Part shown: in pieces, positions 44,893 through 54,403 of the stretch
Layout of the letters: every line of letters begins with the position of its first letter
How positions within the stretch are numbered: the stretch's first letter is position 1
Made by a program: the position numbers and the translations under genes
Notes under the pieces: model-generated
Seen by the model: only the letters and a program-made list of their open reading frames with translations
Told to the model about the DNA's origin: nothing
Databases searched by the model: none
NCBI RefSeq assembly: GCF_000311845.1
Contig: NZ_HE978574.1
Coordinates: 1,207,248-1,271,247, forward strand
Direction of reading: 5' to 3'
Origin: Enorma massiliensis phI
GTDB lineage: Bacteria > Actinomycetota > Coriobacteriia > Coriobacteriales > Coriobacteriaceae
Length of the DNA stretch: 64,000 nucleotides

Positions 44893-47568
44893 TTAGGATG
44901 TATGGGCGGTCGCGCGGCGAGACACGAGACCGTCGAGGACATACGGTAGGATACCACCGCTTGCGAGATATGCGCCCTCGGTGGGCGTGTCCACGCGCAC
45001 GCGCACGGAAAACTCGGTAACGGTACCGTCCTCGGCGCGGGCGCGCACGCTTGTGGTCAAGGGTTCGGGCAGCCCCTGCGCAAGCGAGACGGCCCCGATG
45101 GAGAAGGTCTCGAGACCGGTGAGCCCAAGCGTCTCCGCCCCCTCGCCCGGCATGAACTCGAGTGGAAGGATGCCCATGCCGATAAGGTTCGACCGGTGAA
45201 TCCGCTCGAAGCTCTCGGCGATGATGGCGCGAACGCCGAGAAGCGCCGGGCCCTTCGCAGCCCAGTCGCGCGATGAACCAGATCCGTACATCTTGCCCGC
45301 GATAACGACGAGCGGATGGTGAGCACGGCGCGCAGACTCAGCGGCATCGAAAATCGTCGCCTCTTCGCCCGTCACCGGGTCGACGGTCCAACCTCCTGTA
45401 CGCTCCACGAGCTTGTTCTTGAGACGAATGTTCGCGAAGGTGCCCCGCATCATGACTTCATGGTTGCCGCGGCGGGCGCCGTAGGTGTTAAAGTCGGCAT
45501 CCTCAACGCCGTGCGCGCGGAGATAGGCCGCCGCAGACGACGAGGGATCGATGGCACCCGCAGGAGAGATATGATCGGTGGTGATGAAATCGCCGAGAAG
45601 GGCTAGGCAACGGGCGTCCTCGATAGCAATCGAATCAGAGCGCAACGCGTCGTCCAAAAACGTGGGCCGGCGAACGTAGGTAGAGGCGTCATCCCACGAG
45701 AAGGTCTCCCCACGCGACGCATCGAGCGCGCTCCACGACTCATCCCCGCGGAATAGATCGTCATCGGAGCCTTTGAACAAGCTTTGGCTCACGAGCGAGC
45801 GTCGAAGTTGCTCGACCTCGCCCGCGTCAGGCATGAGATCGGCAAGCATGACGGGTCCCTGCGCTCCGGTGCACAGAGGCTCGCGCTCAAGGTCGATGTC
45901 TACCGTACCCGCGAGTGAAAGGGCGACAACGAGAGCGGGCGCGCAGAGATAGTTCTGAACGATGTCCGGCGAGATGCGGCCCTCGAAGTTCCTATTACCG
46001 GAAAGCACGCTCACCAGCTCGCACTCGCCCGCGATGCGACGCATGGGGTCGAAGAGGGGCCCAGAATTGCCGATGCAGCTCATGCAGCCCCAGCCGCACG
46101 TCGTAAACCCAAGCTCAGCCAACGGTTCAAGAAGGCCTGCGCGCGCCAAGAGCTCGGTCGTCGCATGCGAACCCGGAGCGAGCACCTTTTTCACCCAGGG
46201 AACCGGCTTGCAGCCAAGCTCTACCGCGCGGCGTGCAACAAGGCCGCAGGCGAGCATCATGTCGGGATCGGTCGCCGTTGTGCAGCTGGTGACCGCAGCG
46301 ATGCCGATGGCGCCATGGCCCAGGGCATGCGTCTTCCCGCCGAATGACACATCGAAGCAATCGCCTACATGCCGGCCGTGCTCCGCCAGCGACGCCCTGA
46401 AGCGGGCTTGAAGTCCGCCCACGCCGAGCCGATCGTGGGGCCTGGAGGGCCCGGCGAGCGACGGTTCGACCGAACCAAGATCAAAGTCGATGATCTCCGA
46501 AAAGACCGGGGTTGCTGTGTCGGCGAGCAGGTTCTGGGCTTCCAGATATGCTCGGGCCAGCGAGCGCTCTGCCTTGGTGCGGCCAAAGGTGTCGAGCTGG
46601 CAGAGCGTAACGGCATCAGGCGGGAAGAAGGTGGCGGTGCAGCCGTACTCGGGAGTCATGTTGGCGATCGTCGCGCGCTGCGTAGCGGTGAGTGAGGCAA
46701 CGCCGGGCCCGAAGCATTCCACGATCTTGCCCACCACACCACGCGAGCGCAGCAGCTCGGCAAACGAAAGTGCAGCGTCCATGGCGCTCACGCCAGCCCG
46801 TAGCTCACCGGTGAGGCGAAGCCCAACGACGGCGGGCACCATCATGGTGATGGGCTGGCCCAGCGCCGCGGCCTCGGCTTCGATGCCGCCCACGCCCCAA
46901 CCGAGTACGCCCATGCCGTTGGCCGTGGGCGTATGCGAGTCCGTGCCAACGAGCGTATCGAAATAAGCGCACAAGCTACCATCGGGAGCGGCACCGCTCA
47001 TGGCCACCGTGCAGAAACGCTCGATGTTGAGCTGGTGGCAGATGCCGCGCCCCGGGGGCACGATCGAGACGTTCTGAAAGCTCTCGGCACTCCACTTAAG
47101 GAACGAGAAGCGCTCTGCGTTGCGCTCCGCCTCGATGCGAGCGTTCTCACGCGCAGCCTCGCTGCAGGACACGACATCGGCAGTAACCGAATGGTCAACG
47201 ACAAGAACGCAAGGAATTTGGGGGTTGACGAGCGTGGGGTCCGCGCCGCGGTCGGAGGCTGCATCGCGCATCGCGGCGAAGTCGACGAAAACGGGCACAC
47301 CGGTGAAGTCCTGGAAGAGCACGCGCCCCGGCATGAATTCGATCTCCTCGCCCGAGCGGCCATCCCGGCCAGCTTCGACGATGCGGCTGGCGAACACGCG
47401 CGCCTCATCGGGCGTCCGCGCGCAGCGCAAGACGTTCTCGAGAAGGATCTTCAGGCTCACGGGCAGCGCTTCGCTTCCCGGTACCTCGGAAACATCGAAA
47501 TAGCGGTACTCAGTCCCGTCGACGAGGAGGGCCTTTTCCGCGAAGCGCGGTTCTTGCGAGCTTGTCAT
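44893..47568 (-). CDS. acnA: Aconitate hydratase
   Basis: 891 residues. The [4Fe-4S] enzyme interconverting citrate and isocitrate. Cluster cysteines appear in SCTTATDPDMM and GCMSCIGNSGP. Other signatures are GTDSHTPTANGMGVLGWGVGG and the C-terminal swivel motif MYGSGSSRDWAAKGP. No other TCA-cycle gene is nearby. In an anaerobe it probably serves citrate-to-2-oxoglutarate supply for glutamate synthesis. Confidence 0.96.
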   Translation of the reverse strand: MTSSQEPRFAEKALLVDGTEYRYFDVSEVPGSEALPVSLKILLENVLRCARTPDEARVFASRIVEAGRDGRSGEEIEFMPGRVLFQDFTGVPVFVDFAAMRDAASDRGADPTLVNPQIPCVLVVDHSVTADVVSCSEAARENARIEAERNAERFSFLKWSAESFQNVSIVPPGRGICHQLNIERFCTVAMSGAAPDGSLCAYFDTLVGTDSHTPTANGMGVLGWGVGGIEAEAAALGQPITMMVPAVVGLRLTGELRAGVSAMDAALSFAELLRSRGVVGKIVECFGPGVASLTATQRATIANMTPEYGCTATFFPPDAVTLCQLDTFGRTKAERSLARAYLEAQNLLADTATPVFSEIIDFDLGSVEPSLAGPSRPHDRLGVGGLQARFRASLAEHGRHVGDCFDVSFGGKTHALGHGAIGIAAVTSCTTATDPDMMLACGLVARRAVELGCKPVPWVKKVLAPGSHATTELLARAGLLEPLAELGFTTCGWGCMSCIGNSGPLFDPMRRIAGECELVSVLSGNRNFEGRISPDIVQNYLCAPALVVALSLAGTVDIDLEREPLCTGAQGPVMLADLMPDAGEVEQLRRSLVSQSLFKGSDDDLFRGDESWSALDASRGETFSWDDASTYVRRPTFLDDALRSDSIAIEDARCLALLGDFITTDHISPAGAIDPSSSAAAYLRAHGVEDADFNTYGARRGNHEVMMRGTFANIRLKNKLVERTGGWTVDPVTGEEATIFDAAESARRAHHPLVVIAGKMYGSGSSRDWAAKGPALLGVRAIIAESFERIHRSNLIGMGILPLEFMPGEGAETLGLTGLETFSIGAVSLAQGLPEPLTTSVRARAEDGTVTEFSVRVRVDTPTEGAYLASGGILPYVLDGLVSRRATAHTS

Positions 47569-47578
47569 GCTGCTCCCA

Positions 47579-50455
47579 TCAGGAGGTAGGGGTATGGCCG
47601 TTTCCCATCCTACCGCGTCTGCGGGCGGGCATCTTCACGCGAATGCCCGAAGCCGATTTTGTTACAGAAACACCCGAGGAGCTCCTCGCGCCCTTCACAC
47701 CACGCGCGCGAGCACTTCCATGCGCGCGTTCAGGTGCACGATGCATCTCGCGTGACTCTGAAGGTTCCGGCGCGGCGGAGCGGGGCGAAGCCGATTCGTC
47801 CAACGCCTCCTCGGCATGCGATTCTGCCCGTTCGAGCGCGCGGCGCTCTTGACGGCGCGTCATGGATGCATAGGCGCGCGTGATCGCTCGGCGAGCGGTG
47901 GAGCCGGTCGAAGTCACCTGCGACACTCCCCTGCGCCGGCGCGTGACCCTGACGCCGCGACCAAAGCCCGTCGCGAGCCTGGTGGTTTTAGGAGCCTGAG
48001 CGTCCATAGCACCAGCGAGCTTCATGAATAGGAGGCTGCAGGCCAAGGCAATGATCACGAGATAGACGACGAGGCCAAGCGAGAGCCGGGCGATAGAGAA
48101 GAAGTCGGGGAACGCCACCACGCCGATCACCAGACCGGAAACGATCGACGCGAAGAGAAGACGCCGGAGGAGCGTAAACGGCTGGGAGATGCGGAAGATG
48201 AGGCAGCAGCCTATGACGCTCGTCGTGACGAGGCACATGGTGGAAAGCGTCCGGTTATCGAGCCCGGCAAAGGCGGCTCCCATCATGCACAGGCAGGCGG
48301 CCACGACAACGGAAATCGATGCGGGAAGCGCGCGCTTGATAACGTTTACGAGGAAGCTTCCTTCAACGCGCGCCCTGTTCGCCTCGAGACCGAGCACGAA
48401 GCCGGGATAGCCGATGCAGAAGAAGTTGATGAGCGTCATCTGGATTGGCTGGAACGGGTATGGGGGGAACGCGATGCAGATCGCCGCGAGCCCCATGGAG
48501 AAGAGCGTCTTGGTGAGAAAGAGCGCAGCAGATCGCTGGAGGTTGTTGATTGCACGGCGGCCCTCGGCGACCACGGCGGGCATGCTCGCGAAATCATTGT
48601 CCACGAGCACGATCTCAGCGACGTTGCGGGCCGCATCGGAACCCGCTGCCATCGCCACAGAGCAGTCGGCTTCCTTAAGAGCGAGCACGTCGTTTACGCC
48701 GTCACCCGTCATGGCGACGGTGTGGCCACGCCGCTTGAGCGCCTGTACGAGCTCGCGCTTCTGCTGAGGCGTCACGCGGCCGAACACATGGTAGCGATCT
48801 ACCGCGGCATCGATCTTGGCTGCGGTATCGAGTGTGGTGGCGTCCACATAGGCATCCGCACCGGGAACCCCAACGACCTGCGCGATACTCGAGACGGTCC
48901 GCGGGTCGTCGCCCGAGATGACATTGAGCTCGACGCCCTGCTCGCAGAAGTATCCGATGGTCTCGGCTGCTGAAGTACGGATTTCATCCCGAATGGTCAC
49001 AAAGCCCACGGGGCGCGCGGTGCCCACCATCTCTCCGTCTTCGGTAAAGCCGTCCACATGCGCCACCACGAGCACACGGCAGGTGCTCGCCAGCTCTGCG
49101 ACGCGCATCTCAACTTCAGCGAACTCCGCAGGCGCGAGCACGAACTGCGCCGCGCCCATAACAAACGCGCCCTCCGCGAAGGATGCTCCGCTCCACTTCT
49201 TCGCCGACGAGAACGGAACCACGCGCTCGGGCTTCCTTACGGGCACCTGGCTCTCGGCATAGAAATCGAGCAGCGCCTTACAGGTCTCGTTGGCATCGGC
49301 TGAGGTCGCGCGCGCCACGTTCGCCAGGGCGAAATCGAGCACCGACACCTCCCGCGGCAGGAGCTCCGCGGCGTCCCGGGCAACGGACCCCTCAACAGGC
49401 AACGGATACGTGCCCTCGACCGTCATGCGCCCCGAGGTAATGGTTCCCGTCTTGTCGAGGCAGAGCACGTCCACGCGGGCAAGCGTTTCGATGCAGTAGA
49501 GCTGCTGGGCAAGCACGTTCTTGCGGGCGAGGCGAATGGTTGCGATGGCGAGCACCGACGAGGTGAGAAGCACGAGCCCTTGCGGGATCATGCCGAGAAG
49601 GGCGCCCGTGACGGAAAGGATCTCGTCCGAGGGCACGTGCCCTTGCGCAAGCTCTCCGGTGAACCAGCCCCACAGGCCCGTTCCCGGCGCACCGGCCTCC
49701 ACATAGCTTTCCGAAAGACTCGAGATGAAAAGCGCGATGCCGAGCGGCAGCATGATGACGCTCGCAAACCGCACGATAACGTTCAGGGTATTCAGAATCT
49801 CGGAGTTGACCTTCTTGACATACTTGGCCTCATTATTGATCTTGGCCACGTAGTTCTCGGCGCCCACATGGATAACCCGCGCGTACACGAGGCCCGAATC
49901 AAGGAAGCTGCCGCTCATGAGCTCGTCGCCCGTTGTCTTTTTGATGAGGTCGCTCTCACCGGTGAGCAAGCTCTCGTTCACCTGCGCCTCACCGTCAACC
50001 ACGATGGCGTCGGCGGGAATCTGGTCGCCGCGCCCAAGCTTGACGAGGTCGTCGATCACGATCTGGTCGAGATCGAGCTCAACCTCGCGGCCATCGCGAA
50101 TGACGCGCGCCTTCTTGGTGGCAAGGAGCGTGAGTTTGTCCACCATGCGCTTAGAGCGCAGCGACTGCACGACGCCGATGCCCGTGTTGAGAAAGACGAT
50201 GGCGAGGAAGGTGAGGTTTTTGAACGAACCTGCGATGATCACAAGGATTGCGAGAACGAGGTTGATGAGATTGAAGAGCGTGAAAAGGTTGTCGGCAATG
50301 AGCTCTCGAACCGATTTGGTCTTGAGCTCCATATTGACGTTAACGCGGCCTTGTTCGATGCGTTCGGACACCTCGGAGGCGGTAAGGCCGGAAAGGGGCC
50401 CATCCTCTGGCGAGCCCATGGCTCCAACTGCTCTCTCTTCGGCTTCTTGAGCCAT
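47579..50455 (-). CDS. CtpE-like P-type ATPase (probable Ca2+ transporter)
   Basis: 958 residues. Motifs: actuator TGESD, phosphorylation site CLDKTGTITSG, hinge MTGDGVNDVLALKEAD, and the membrane-4 motif GMIPQGLVLLTSS. The last resembles actinobacterial CtpE, a Ca2+ importer, more than the PEGL of classical Ca2+ pumps. After the final helix there is a ~140-residue cytoplasmic tail rich in Arg, Ser, Ala and Glu. ATG 50455 has GGGGAG five bases upstream; the earlier in-frame ATG 50497 is not supported. Ion specificity is inferred. Confidence 0.88.
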   Translation of the reverse strand: MAQEAEERAVGAMGSPEDGPLSGLTASEVSERIEQGRVNVNMELKTKSVRELIADNLFTLFNLINLVLAILVIIAGSFKNLTFLAIVFLNTGIGVVQSLRSKRMVDKLTLLATKKARVIRDGREVELDLDQIVIDDLVKLGRGDQIPADAIVVDGEAQVNESLLTGESDLIKKTTGDELMSGSFLDSGLVYARVIHVGAENYVAKINNEAKYVKKVNSEILNTLNVIVRFASVIMLPLGIALFISSLSESYVEAGAPGTGLWGWFTGELAQGHVPSDEILSVTGALLGMIPQGLVLLTSSVLAIATIRLARKNVLAQQLYCIETLARVDVLCLDKTGTITSGRMTVEGTYPLPVEGSVARDAAELLPREVSVLDFALANVARATSADANETCKALLDFYAESQVPVRKPERVVPFSSAKKWSGASFAEGAFVMGAAQFVLAPAEFAEVEMRVAELASTCRVLVVAHVDGFTEDGEMVGTARPVGFVTIRDEIRTSAAETIGYFCEQGVELNVISGDDPRTVSSIAQVVGVPGADAYVDATTLDTAAKIDAAVDRYHVFGRVTPQQKRELVQALKRRGHTVAMTGDGVNDVLALKEADCSVAMAAGSDAARNVAEIVLVDNDFASMPAVVAEGRRAINNLQRSAALFLTKTLFSMGLAAICIAFPPYPFQPIQMTLINFFCIGYPGFVLGLEANRARVEGSFLVNVIKRALPASISVVVAACLCMMGAAFAGLDNRTLSTMCLVTTSVIGCCLIFRISQPFTLLRRLLFASIVSGLVIGVVAFPDFFSIARLSLGLVVYLVIIALACSLLFMKLAGAMDAQAPKTTRLATGFGRGVRVTRRRRGVSQVTSTGSTARRAITRAYASMTRRQERRALERAESHAEEALDESASPRSAAPEPSESREMHRAPERAHGSARARGVKGARSSSGVSVTKSASGIRVKMPARRRGRMGNGHTPTS

Positions 50456-50532
50456 GGCGTCTCCCCACAACACGTTCAGCACATGAACCGCGCCCATACG
50501 CGGGCACGATAAGCTCTTAATACTAACGTGCC

Positions 50533-50561
50533 ATTGTATGCCCCGTGCAAAGCACGGACAA
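50533..50561 (-). promoter_or_regulatory. Promoter of the P-type ATPase gene
   Basis: TTGTCC (rc of 50556-50561), 17 bases, TACAAT (rc of 50533-50538), giving a ~70-nt leader before ATG 50455. Confidence 0.65.
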
Positions 50562-50656
50562 ACACAGCATCAGGCACAACCATCGCATCCCCACGGCGGA
50601 AATCCTCAGAAACCCGGTTACCGCGAACCGCTGTGAGGGCGCCCCACGCTCTTGTA

Positions 50657-50691
50657 AAGAAAAACCCGGGCCGCGTGAAGCAACCCGGGTT
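50657..50691 (-). terminator. Intrinsic terminator after tRNA-Arg
   Basis: An 8-bp stem AACCCGGG/CCCGGGTT (50663-50670 with 50684-50691) is followed on the minus strand by TTTTTC. It lies nine bases past the tRNA 3' end. Confidence 0.88.
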
Positions 50692-50699
50692 GACCAATC

Positions 50700-50776
50700 T
50701 GGTGTCCCTTACAGGATTCGAACCTGCGGCCTTCTGCTCCGGAGGCAGACGCTCTAATCCACTGAGCTAAAGGGAC
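50700..50776 (-). tRNA. tRNA-Arg (anticodon CCG)
   Basis: A 77-nt cloverleaf on the minus strand. The acceptor stem GTCCCTT pairs with AAGGGAC, and the CCA end is encoded. The D-arm begins TTAGCTCAGTGG, the anticodon stem TCTGC/GCAGA encloses loop CTCCGGA (anticodon CCG, reads CGG), and the T-loop is GGTTCGAATCC. It has its own promoter and terminator. Confidence 0.96.
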
Positions 50777-50788
50777 GAAGCACCATGC

Positions 50789-50816
50789 ATTATACCCAAA
50801 CGCAGCGCGCGGGCAA
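50789..50816 (-). promoter_or_regulatory. Promoter of tRNA-Arg
   Basis: Consensus TATAAT (rc of 50789-50794) with TTGCCC (rc of 50811-50816) 16 bases upstream; the tRNA starts 13 bases after the -10. Confidence 0.75.
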
Positions 50817-50903
50817 CTTTGAATCGGCTGCAGGGGGAACCATAGAACACGCGAGCACGGTGAGCGCGCCGTGAAAGGCGCGCCGCAGCAAAGGCGTACC
50901 GCG

Positions 50904-50974
50904 GCAAAAGGTGTACATGAGCGTCACAAAACAGGTAAAAACGTAAGAATTTTGACGCTCGTGTACACCTTTTG
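50904..50974. repeat. Long palindrome at the strand-switch region
   Basis: Arms 50904-50926 and 50952-50974 match at 22 of 23 positions around a 25-nt A-rich loop. An imperfect direct copy of the arm start (GCAAAGGCGTAC, from 50888) precedes it. It occupies the 398-base gap between tRNA-Arg and aroF, where the two transcription directions diverge. No gene was found in the rest of that gap. Confidence 0.75.
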
Positions 50975-51107
50975 CGACCAAGAAGGCCGCCCCCGCCCTG
51001 CGCGAAGGACGGGTTGAAAGCCCTGCAAAACCCAAAGGAGCACCTCGCCAGCACCTTCTGTAACGAGATGATGCCGCGCCGCACCCTGCCCGCCCATACG
51101 TTCGCCT

Positions 51108-51116
51108 TGGTATACA
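51108..51116 (+). promoter_or_regulatory. Possible extended -10 promoter of the aro island
   Basis: TGG followed by TATACA (or TACAAT two bases later) about 60 bases before the aroF ATG. No matching -35 is obvious. Confidence 0.4.
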
Positions 51117-51174
51117 ATATGACGACTTATCCCGCGCCAAAGCTGGCGCAACCACGGCAAAGCCAGGAGACGAC

Positions 51175-52197
51175 ATGATTGCCATCCTCAAGAAGAATGC
51201 CGACGAGAGCGCTGTTTGCCACCTCGTCAGTTGGATAGAAAAGAAGGGCTTGGAGGCTCATGTGAGCCAAGGAACCGATGAGCTGATCATCGGCCTCGTG
51301 GGCGATACCACCAAGATCGACCCCTTCTTGCTCGAGAGCATGGACATCGTGGAGCGCGTGCAGCGCGTCTCTGAGCCCTTCAAGAAAGCCAACCGCAAGT
51401 TCCACCCCACCGACACCGTAGTGGACTGCGGCTTTGACGTAAAGATCGGCGGTGGAAACTTCCAGGTAATCGCCGGCCCCTGCTCGGTGGAGGGCGAGAA
51501 CCTCATCCGCATCGCCCGACGCGTGAAGGCCGCAGGGGCAACGATGCTTCGAGGCGGAGCCTATAAGCCGCGTACGAGCCCGTATGCCTACCAAGGCATG
51601 GGAGCCGAAGGCCTCGACCTCCTCTGCGAGGCGCGCGCCGAGCTCGACATGCCTATCGTCACCGAAATCATGGACCCACGTGACGTCCAGCTCTTCCTCG
51701 ACAAGAAGATCGACGTCATGCAGATCGGCGCACGGAATGCCCAGAACTTCCCGCTGCTCAAGGAGGTTGGCAAGACGCAGACGCCGGTCCTCTTGAAGCG
51801 CGGCATGTCCGGCACCATCGACGAGCTCCTCATGGCAGCCGAGTACATCATGAGCGAGGGCAACGACAACGTGATCCTCTGCGAGCGCGGCATCCGCACG
51901 TTCGAGACGCGCACACGAAACACCTTCGACCTGAACGCGGTGCCCGTGCTCCACTACCTCTCGCACTTGCCCGTCGTTGCCGACCCGAGCCACGCGACCG
52001 GCTACACCCGCTACGTGGAGCCCATGGCTCTCGCCGCCACCGCCGCGGGCGCGGACGGCCTCGAGATCGAGGTCCACGACGACCCGAGCCACGCGTGGTC
52101 CGACGGCGCGCAGGCCCTCACGCCCGATATGTTCGACGACGTCATGCGCCGCATCCAGATCATCCGTGAGGCGATCACCCCGGAAGCGAGCGCATAG
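51175..52197 (+). CDS. aroF: 3-deoxy-7-phosphoheptulonate (DAHP) synthase
   Basis: 340 residues. First step of the shikimate pathway, joining PEP and erythrose 4-phosphate. A ferredoxin-like regulatory N-domain (about 1-70) precedes the barrel of type I-beta enzymes: QVIAGPCSVEGE, LRGGAYKPRTSPYAYQG, VLLKRGMSGTIDELLMAAEY and VVADPSHATGYTRYVEP. The N-domain is the usual site of feedback by Tyr or Phe. ATG 51175 has AGGAGA four bases upstream. First gene of the plus-strand island. Confidence 0.96.
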   Translation: MIAILKKNADESAVCHLVSWIEKKGLEAHVSQGTDELIIGLVGDTTKIDPFLLESMDIVERVQRVSEPFKKANRKFHPTDTVVDCGFDVKIGGGNFQVIAGPCSVEGENLIRIARRVKAAGATMLRGGAYKPRTSPYAYQGMGAEGLDLLCEARAELDMPIVTEIMDPRDVQLFLDKKIDVMQIGARNAQNFPLLKEVGKTQTPVLLKRGMSGTIDELLMAAEYIMSEGNDNVILCERGIRTFETRTRNTFDLNAVPVLHYLSHLPVVADPSHATGYTRYVEPMALAATAAGADGLEIEVHDDPSHAWSDGAQALTPDMFDDVMRRIQIIREAITPEASA

Positions 52198-52200
52198 GCC

Positions 52201-53160
52201 ATGGCAGAACAGCAGGAGGAGCAGGTGGAACGGGAACAGGGAATAACCGCTGCGGATGCACCCCGCAATGCGGCTTGCCGCAGCATGTGCGTAGGCATTG
52301 TAGGCCTCGGCCTTATCGGCGGAAGCTTCGCCCGTGCGTACCGCTCGCTCGGAGCCACGGTTTATGCCCTCGACACCGACCGAGACACGATGGACGCTTC
52401 CATGATCGAGACGGTTGAGGCACCGCTCGACGATGCGTCCATCCCCTCCTGCGACCTCATCATCCTCGCTGCCTATCCGCAAGCGTGCATCGAATGGCTT
52501 GAGGAACATGCCAAAATACTCGGGCGCATCTCTGACCCAGATACCTCACGCGGCCCTATCGTTATCGATACTGCTGGCGTGAAGGAGGCCGTCTGCGCAC
52601 GCGCTTTCGAGCTTGCCCGCGTGAACGGCTTCGCGTTCGTGGGCACGCACCCCATGGCCGGCACGCAGTTCTCCGGCTTCGCGCATGCGCGCGCGGACCT
52701 TTTCCGCGGCGCGCCCATGGTCCTCGTTCCGCCCGAAACCGATGATGCCCGCCGCCTCACCTTGCTCGACCGCGTCCACACGCTCCTTGCCCCCGTAGGG
52801 TTCGGTAGCTTTAGCGTCACGAGCCCCGAGGAGCACGATCGCGTCATCGCGTTCACGAGCCAGCTTGCGCACGTCGTTTCAAACGCCTACGTGAAAAGCC
52901 CCACGGCACGCGCGCACCACGGATTTTCCGCGGGAAGCTATCGCGACCTCACGCGCGTGGCGCACCTGAACCCCGGCATGTGGGCCGAACTCATGATGGA
53001 CGACGCGAAGAACCTATCCCAAGAGATCGCTTCGCTCATCGAGGCTCTCGACGCATACCGCCTCGCCCTCGATGCAGGTGACCGCGACCGGCTGCGCATG
53101 CTGCTCGCTGAAGGCGACCGCATCAAGCGCGCGCTCGATGACGAGGCGTCAAGCGCCTAA
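52201..53160 (+). CDS. tyrA: Prephenate dehydrogenase
   Basis: 319 residues from ATG 52201. GTG 52225, with GGAGG five bases upstream, is an equally good or better start. The NAD-binding fold reads VGIVGLGLIGGSFARAY, followed by VGTHPMAGTQFSGF, FTSQLAHVVSNAYV and the catalytic-region GSYRDLTRVA. It converts prephenate to 4-hydroxyphenylpyruvate for tyrosine. It lies three bases after aroF; there is no ACT or fused chorismate mutase domain. Confidence 0.93.
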   Translation: MAEQQEEQVEREQGITAADAPRNAACRSMCVGIVGLGLIGGSFARAYRSLGATVYALDTDRDTMDASMIETVEAPLDDASIPSCDLIILAAYPQACIEWLEEHAKILGRISDPDTSRGPIVIDTAGVKEAVCARAFELARVNGFAFVGTHPMAGTQFSGFAHARADLFRGAPMVLVPPETDDARRLTLLDRVHTLLAPVGFGSFSVTSPEEHDRVIAFTSQLAHVVSNAYVKSPTARAHHGFSAGSYRDLTRVAHLNPGMWAELMMDDAKNLSQEIASLIEALDAYRLALDAGDRDRLRMLLAEGDRIKRALDDEASSA

Positions 53161-53248
53161 CGTACACGCGCATCTATCTGGCACCGCCCCCGGGTACACG
53201 GGCATGGCCCACGCCGAAGCCATCGGCCACCTCGATTGGAGCTTTCCT

Positions 53249-54403
53249 ATGTATACGATCGATATCAACTGCTCGTCGCCGTATCGCGTGCATATCGGCA
53301 CGATGCTCCTCGAGCAGTCCGGCGAGCTCATTCGCGACGCATGCAGGGGCTCGCGTGCCGCCGTCATCACCGATACGAACGTGGGGCCGCTCTACGCGCA
53401 CATCGTGACCAAGAGCCTCGCCGAGGCGGGCTACACTACGTGCGTCCACATGTTCGAAGCGGGGGAAGAGCACAAGCGGGCAGACACTCTTATCGAAATC
53501 CTTGAGTTTATTGCCGAAAACGAACTCGGTCGCAAGGATGTGGTCGTGGCCCTTGGTGGAGGCGTGGTCGGAGATGTAGCCGGCTTCGCCGCAGCGACCT
53601 ACATGCGCGGCATACGGTTCGCCCAGATTCCCACGAGCCTTTTGGCCATGGTCGATTCTTCAGTGGGCGGAAAGACCGCCATCGACCTTGCAGCGGGCAA
53701 GAACCTTGCAGGCGCCTTCTGGCAGCCGAGCATCGTCATCGCCGACGTGGGTTGCCTCGGCACCCTCACAGCAGAGCAGCTTTCCGACGGCTGCGGGGAG
53801 ATCGTCAAGCACGGTGTCATCTGCGACGCCGCGCTCTTCAGCCAACTGGAGCAGACACCGCTCACCCAAGAGCTCCTTACGCAGAATCTCGGCCTTGTTG
53901 CCGCGATTATCGCACGCAACATCGAGATCAAGCGCGATGTGGTCGTAGCGGATGAGCGCGAATCGGGCTTGAGGAAGCTCCTCAACTTCGGCCATAGCGC
54001 GGGCCATGCTATCGAAGCGCTCGAAGCGTATCAGCTGGGACATGGGAACTGCGTCGCATTGGGCATGGGCATCATCGCGCGGGCAGCAGCTGCGCGAGGG
54101 GTATGTGACGAGACCGTGCCTCAGCGTATCGGGGACCTCGTTCGTCGCCATGGGCTCGCCACCTCGTGCCGATGGGATGCAGAGCAGATCTTTGCCGAAG
54201 CTCTCCACGATAAAAAACGGCAAGGATACTCCATCGATGTCGTCCTCCCCCACGAGATCGGCTCGTGTTCGATCGAGACGATGGACTTGCAGGAGTTCAG
54301 GGACTTTCTCTATGACGGGCTCTCTTCCGCAGCGAACGCGCCCGCCGTACCAGATAAAGCACCCGCAGACAACGACCGTATTGGAGAGGAAGCCTCTCGA
54401 TGA
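53249..54403 (+). CDS. aroB: 3-dehydroquinate synthase
   Basis: 384 residues. NAD- and metal-dependent cyclisation of DAHP. Motifs: VALGGGVVGDVAGFAAATYMRG, IPTSLLAMVDSSVGGKTAID, KHGVICD, and the metal-ligand LLNFGHSAGHAIE. ATG 53249 has GGAG seven bases upstream; the longer frame overlapping tyrA is rejected. The preceding 88 bases hold no gene. Confidence 0.96.
   Translation: MYTIDINCSSPYRVHIGTMLLEQSGELIRDACRGSRAAVITDTNVGPLYAHIVTKSLAEAGYTTCVHMFEAGEEHKRADTLIEILEFIAENELGRKDVVVALGGGVVGDVAGFAAATYMRGIRFAQIPTSLLAMVDSSVGGKTAIDLAAGKNLAGAFWQPSIVIADVGCLGTLTAEQLSDGCGEIVKHGVICDAALFSQLEQTPLTQELLTQNLGLVAAIIARNIEIKRDVVVADERESGLRKLLNFGHSAGHAIEALEAYQLGHGNCVALGMGIIARAAAARGVCDETVPQRIGDLVRRHGLATSCRWDAEQIFAEALHDKKRQGYSIDVVLPHEIGSCSIETMDLQEFRDFLYDGLSSAANAPAVPDKAPADNDRIGEEASR

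Noticed and set aside
53161-53248. Small gene between tyrA and aroB
   Set aside because: The 88 bases have no start with a ribosome site other than that of aroB, and no recognisable product.
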